A DNA stretch of 5,980 nucleotides from an uncultured Oscillospiraceae bacterium (GTDB lineage Bacteria > Bacillota > Clostridia > Oscillospirales > Oscillospiraceae), in the NCBI GenBank assembly GCA_910588365.1, contig CAJUQS010000185.1, positions 1 through 5,980 on the forward strand. Direction: 5' to 3'. Numbering within the stretch: position 1 is the stretch's first letter; the number at the start of each line of letters is the position of its first letter. The notes under the pieces are model-generated. The model ran no database searches. It was not told the DNA's origin and saw nothing but the letters and a program-made list of their open reading frames with translations. Below are positions 4,691 through 5,980 of this stretch, in pieces. Made by a program: the position numbers and the translations under genes.

Positions 4691-5770
4691 GTGCAGTTCG
4701 TCTATATGTCACAGTTAAGTGTCTTTTTACAGAGGACAATCACGGCCCTGCTCTGGCTGGGGGGCGCGGTCGTCTTCTTCCGGTGGCTGCTGGTCCCCCT
4801 GCTGCCCTTCCTGCTGGCGCTGGCGCTGAGCGCCATGGTGGAGCCGCCGGTCCAGCGCCTGCGGCGGCGGATGGGGGTGCGCCGCTCCTTTGCGGCGGCC
4901 ATGGTGACCACGCTGCTGCTGGTGGTGCTGGGGGGCGCGGTGGCGTTGCTGCTGGTGCGGCTGGGAATGGAGCTGCGGCAGTGGTCCGCCCGGCTGCCGG
5001 AGGTGATCGAGGGCTTTCCCGCCCTGTGGAACGGCCTGCTGGACCGGGTGGGGGCATGGTACGCCGCCTCGCCCCCCTTCCTCCGCTCCGCCCTGGACGC
5101 CCTGGCGGAGCAGCTGATGGAGGAGGGGCCCTCCCTGGCCGGGGAGGTGGGGAGTCTGCTCATGGGCGCGGCGTCCTCCCTGCTGGCGGCCCTGCCGGAT
5201 GTGGGGCTCTTCCTGGTGACCACGGTGCTGGCGGTGTACTTCACCAGCCTGAGCTACCCCGCCATTCTGGCCTTCCTCAAACGGCAGCTCCCCGCCGGCT
5301 GGCAGGCCCGGTGCCGGAACGCGGCCCAGTGCTTCCGCTCCACCATCCTCAAGTGGCTGCGGGCGGAGCTGCTGCTGATTCTGGTCACGTTCCTCATCCT
5401 TCTGGCCGGATTCGTTTGGATGGGGCTGGACTACGCGCTGCTGGCGGCGGTGTTCACCGCCCTGGTGGACGCCCTGCCGGTGCTGGGGACCGGGACGGTG
5501 CTGGTCCCCTGGGCCCTGGGGTGCCTGCTGCTGGGGAACACCGGCCAGGGGCTGTCCCTGCTGGTGTTGTACGCGGTGGGGCTCATCGTCCACACACTGC
5601 TGGAGCCCCGCCTGCTGGCGGGGCAGGTGGACCTGCCGCCCATCACCGCCCTGCTGGCCATGTACCTGGGCTTTCACCTTCTGGGGGTGGGCGGGATGGT
5701 GCTGCTGCCGGTCCTCCTGCTGCTGCTCAAGCAGTTTCAGGACGCCGGGGTCATCCACCTGTGGTCGTAG
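4691..5770 (+). CDS. ytvI: AI-2E family integral membrane protein, YtvI-like (sporulation-associated)
   Basis: This 359-aa polytopic membrane protein belongs to the AI-2E/PerM transporter superfamily. Likely membrane segments are about 16-31, 33-50, 67-90, 160-185, 223-242, 247-278, 286-303 and 318-348, with a long amphipathic soluble loop between about 91 and 158, as is typical of the family. Conserved family features are VYFTSLSYPAILAFLKRQLP (182-201), VDALPVLGTGTVLVPWAL (259-276, the hallmark of the YtvI subgroup) and LLEPRLLAGQVDLPPI (303-318). YtvI of B. subtilis is about 370 aa and is linked to sporulation, and its substrate is not known. I chose GTG at 4691 because AGGAGG (4678-4683) is 7 bases upstream. 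ATG at 4706 would be the alternative, with only GAGG nearby, and the in-frame ATG at 4550 would overlap the divergent gene. No convincing sigma-A promoter is seen. TATACAAAC at 4656 is faintly like a sigma-E -10 box. The family is firm, the YtvI subgroup likely. Confidence 0.85.
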   Translation: MQFVYMSQLSVFLQRTITALLWLGGAVVFFRWLLVPLLPFLLALALSAMVEPPVQRLRRRMGVRRSFAAAMVTTLLLVVLGGAVALLLVRLGMELRQWSARLPEVIEGFPALWNGLLDRVGAWYAASPPFLRSALDALAEQLMEEGPSLAGEVGSLLMGAASSLLAALPDVGLFLVTTVLAVYFTSLSYPAILAFLKRQLPAGWQARCRNAAQCFRSTILKWLRAELLLILVTFLILLAGFVWMGLDYALLAAVFTALVDALPVLGTGTVLVPWALGCLLLGNTGQGLSLLVLYAVGLIVHTLLEPRLLAGQVDLPPITALLAMYLGFHLLGVGGMVLLPVLLLLLKQFQDAGVIHLWS

Positions 5771-5798
5771 GGATGCCCCCGGCGATGGGAAAAACAGC

Positions 5799-5834
5799 CG
5801 CCGCGCCATGGGCAGTACGCCCAACGGCGCGGCG
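5799..5834 (+). terminator. Long GC hairpin after the YtvI-like gene, probable terminator
   Basis: A two-part stem is formed by CGCCGCGCC/GGCGCGGCG-type arms (GCCGCGCC at 5800-5807 with GGCGCGGC at 5826-5833) around an inner stem TGGGC/GCCCA (5809-5813 and 5819-5823). It begins about 30 bases after the stop codon. It lacks the T run of an intrinsic terminator: five bases of GC follow and then repeat copy 3 begins. It is either a Rho-assisted or 3'-stabilising structure, or a terminator whose tail was replaced by the insertion. Confidence 0.45.
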
Positions 5835-5840
5835 CGCGTA

Positions 5841-5980
5841 AGAGCCTGTTTAATATCTCAGCGTGTGCGGATTGGCGAGATAGATTTTTTGCCCTGCAAG
5901 GCAAAAAGCCGCAGCAATCCTGACGGATTGCAAGGATTTTTAACGCAGTCAGGGCGGAAAATATGCCGCCAAGGCGGGCG
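5841..5980 (-). repeat. Dispersed MITE-like repeat, copy 3 (inverted, truncated by window edge)
   Basis: It begins with the terminal inverted repeat sequence AGAGCCTGTTTAATATCTC and reads as the reverse complement of copy 1, with two mismatches in 137 bases. TAA (5839-5841) precedes GAGCCTG, again consistent with a TNA target. The hairpin TTTTTTGCC-CTGCAA-GGCAAAAA (about 5885-5907) is intact here, as is GCAATCC-TGAC-GGATTGC (about 5914-5931). The far end is missing beyond the window. It stands directly after the hairpin downstream of the YtvI-like gene, so it lies in an intergenic 3' region. Confidence 0.85.

Noticed and set aside
4727..5824. Minus-strand open frame of 365 codons opposite the YtvI-like gene
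   Set aside because: The product is Gln/His/Gly/Pro-rich low-complexity sequence with no RBS, antisense to a well-supported membrane protein.
4078..5841. Very long plus-strand open frame (587 codons) across the ACT gene and the membrane protein gene
   Set aside because: The first part is antisense to the HTH-ACT gene and the rest is the wrong frame of the YtvI-like gene (Gly/Ala/Pro-rich, no membrane segments or motifs). It is a GC-driven shadow.
1..5980. CRISPR array or composite transposon suggested by repeated sequences
   Set aside because: There are only three copies, in mixed orientation and more than 1 kb apart, with no spacer periodicity and no cas or transposase gene in the window.

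Overview
The window is about 6 kb of GC-rich bacterial DNA carrying five protein genes and three copies of a short dispersed repeat. Low-GC-type ribosome binding sites (AAGGAGG) combined with high-GC codon use, a spore-type YtvI/AI-2E membrane protein, a PheB-type (UPF0735) HTH-ACT protein and a B. subtilis-like monofunctional aspartokinase point to a spore-forming Clostridium-class Firmicute. The Oscillospiraceae (Flavonifractor/Lawsonibacter/Intestinimonas-like) fit best, but this is an inference from style and gene content, not a database match.

Layout: (1) 1-137, the right part of repeat copy 1, cut by the window edge. (2) 278-315, a strong hairpin beyond the end of an AraC/GyrI-like regulator gene on the minus strand (344-1192). 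(3) 1209-1370, a complete repeat copy 2 (about 160 bp, near-perfect 19-bp terminal inverted repeats, TTA duplicated on both sides) lying between a plausible araC-type promoter (1386-1414) and that gene's Shine-Dalgarno sequence. (4) 1386-1583, a region with the promoter and three further inverted repeats that includes the probable terminator of the next operon. (5) 1592-4566, a minus-strand operon read as HTH-ACT protein -> homoserine dehydrogenase (hom) -> aspartokinase (lysC), driven by a good sigma-A-like promoter at 4607-4635. (6) 4691-5770, a divergently transcribed YtvI/AI-2E-family membrane protein, followed by a long GC hairpin. (7) 5841-5980, repeat copy 3, inverted relative to copies 1 and 2 and again cut by the window edge at almost the same internal position as copy 1.

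The operon makes the first and third enzymes of the aspartate pathway: aspartokinase commits aspartate to lysine/threonine/methionine synthesis, and homoserine dehydrogenase draws flux towards threonine and methionine. The HTH-ACT protein is probably an amino-acid-responsive regulator. lysC carries a strong internal ribosome binding site before Met246, which predicts a separately made regulatory beta subunit as known for B. subtilis aspartokinase II. Hom ends in what looks like a shortened remnant of the usual C-terminal ACT domain.

I see no wholly new multi-gene system here. The most interesting signals are the repeat family (a likely MITE), its insertion into the araC leader, the in-frame overlapping lysC beta start, and the reduced ACT domain of Hom beside a stand-alone ACT protein.
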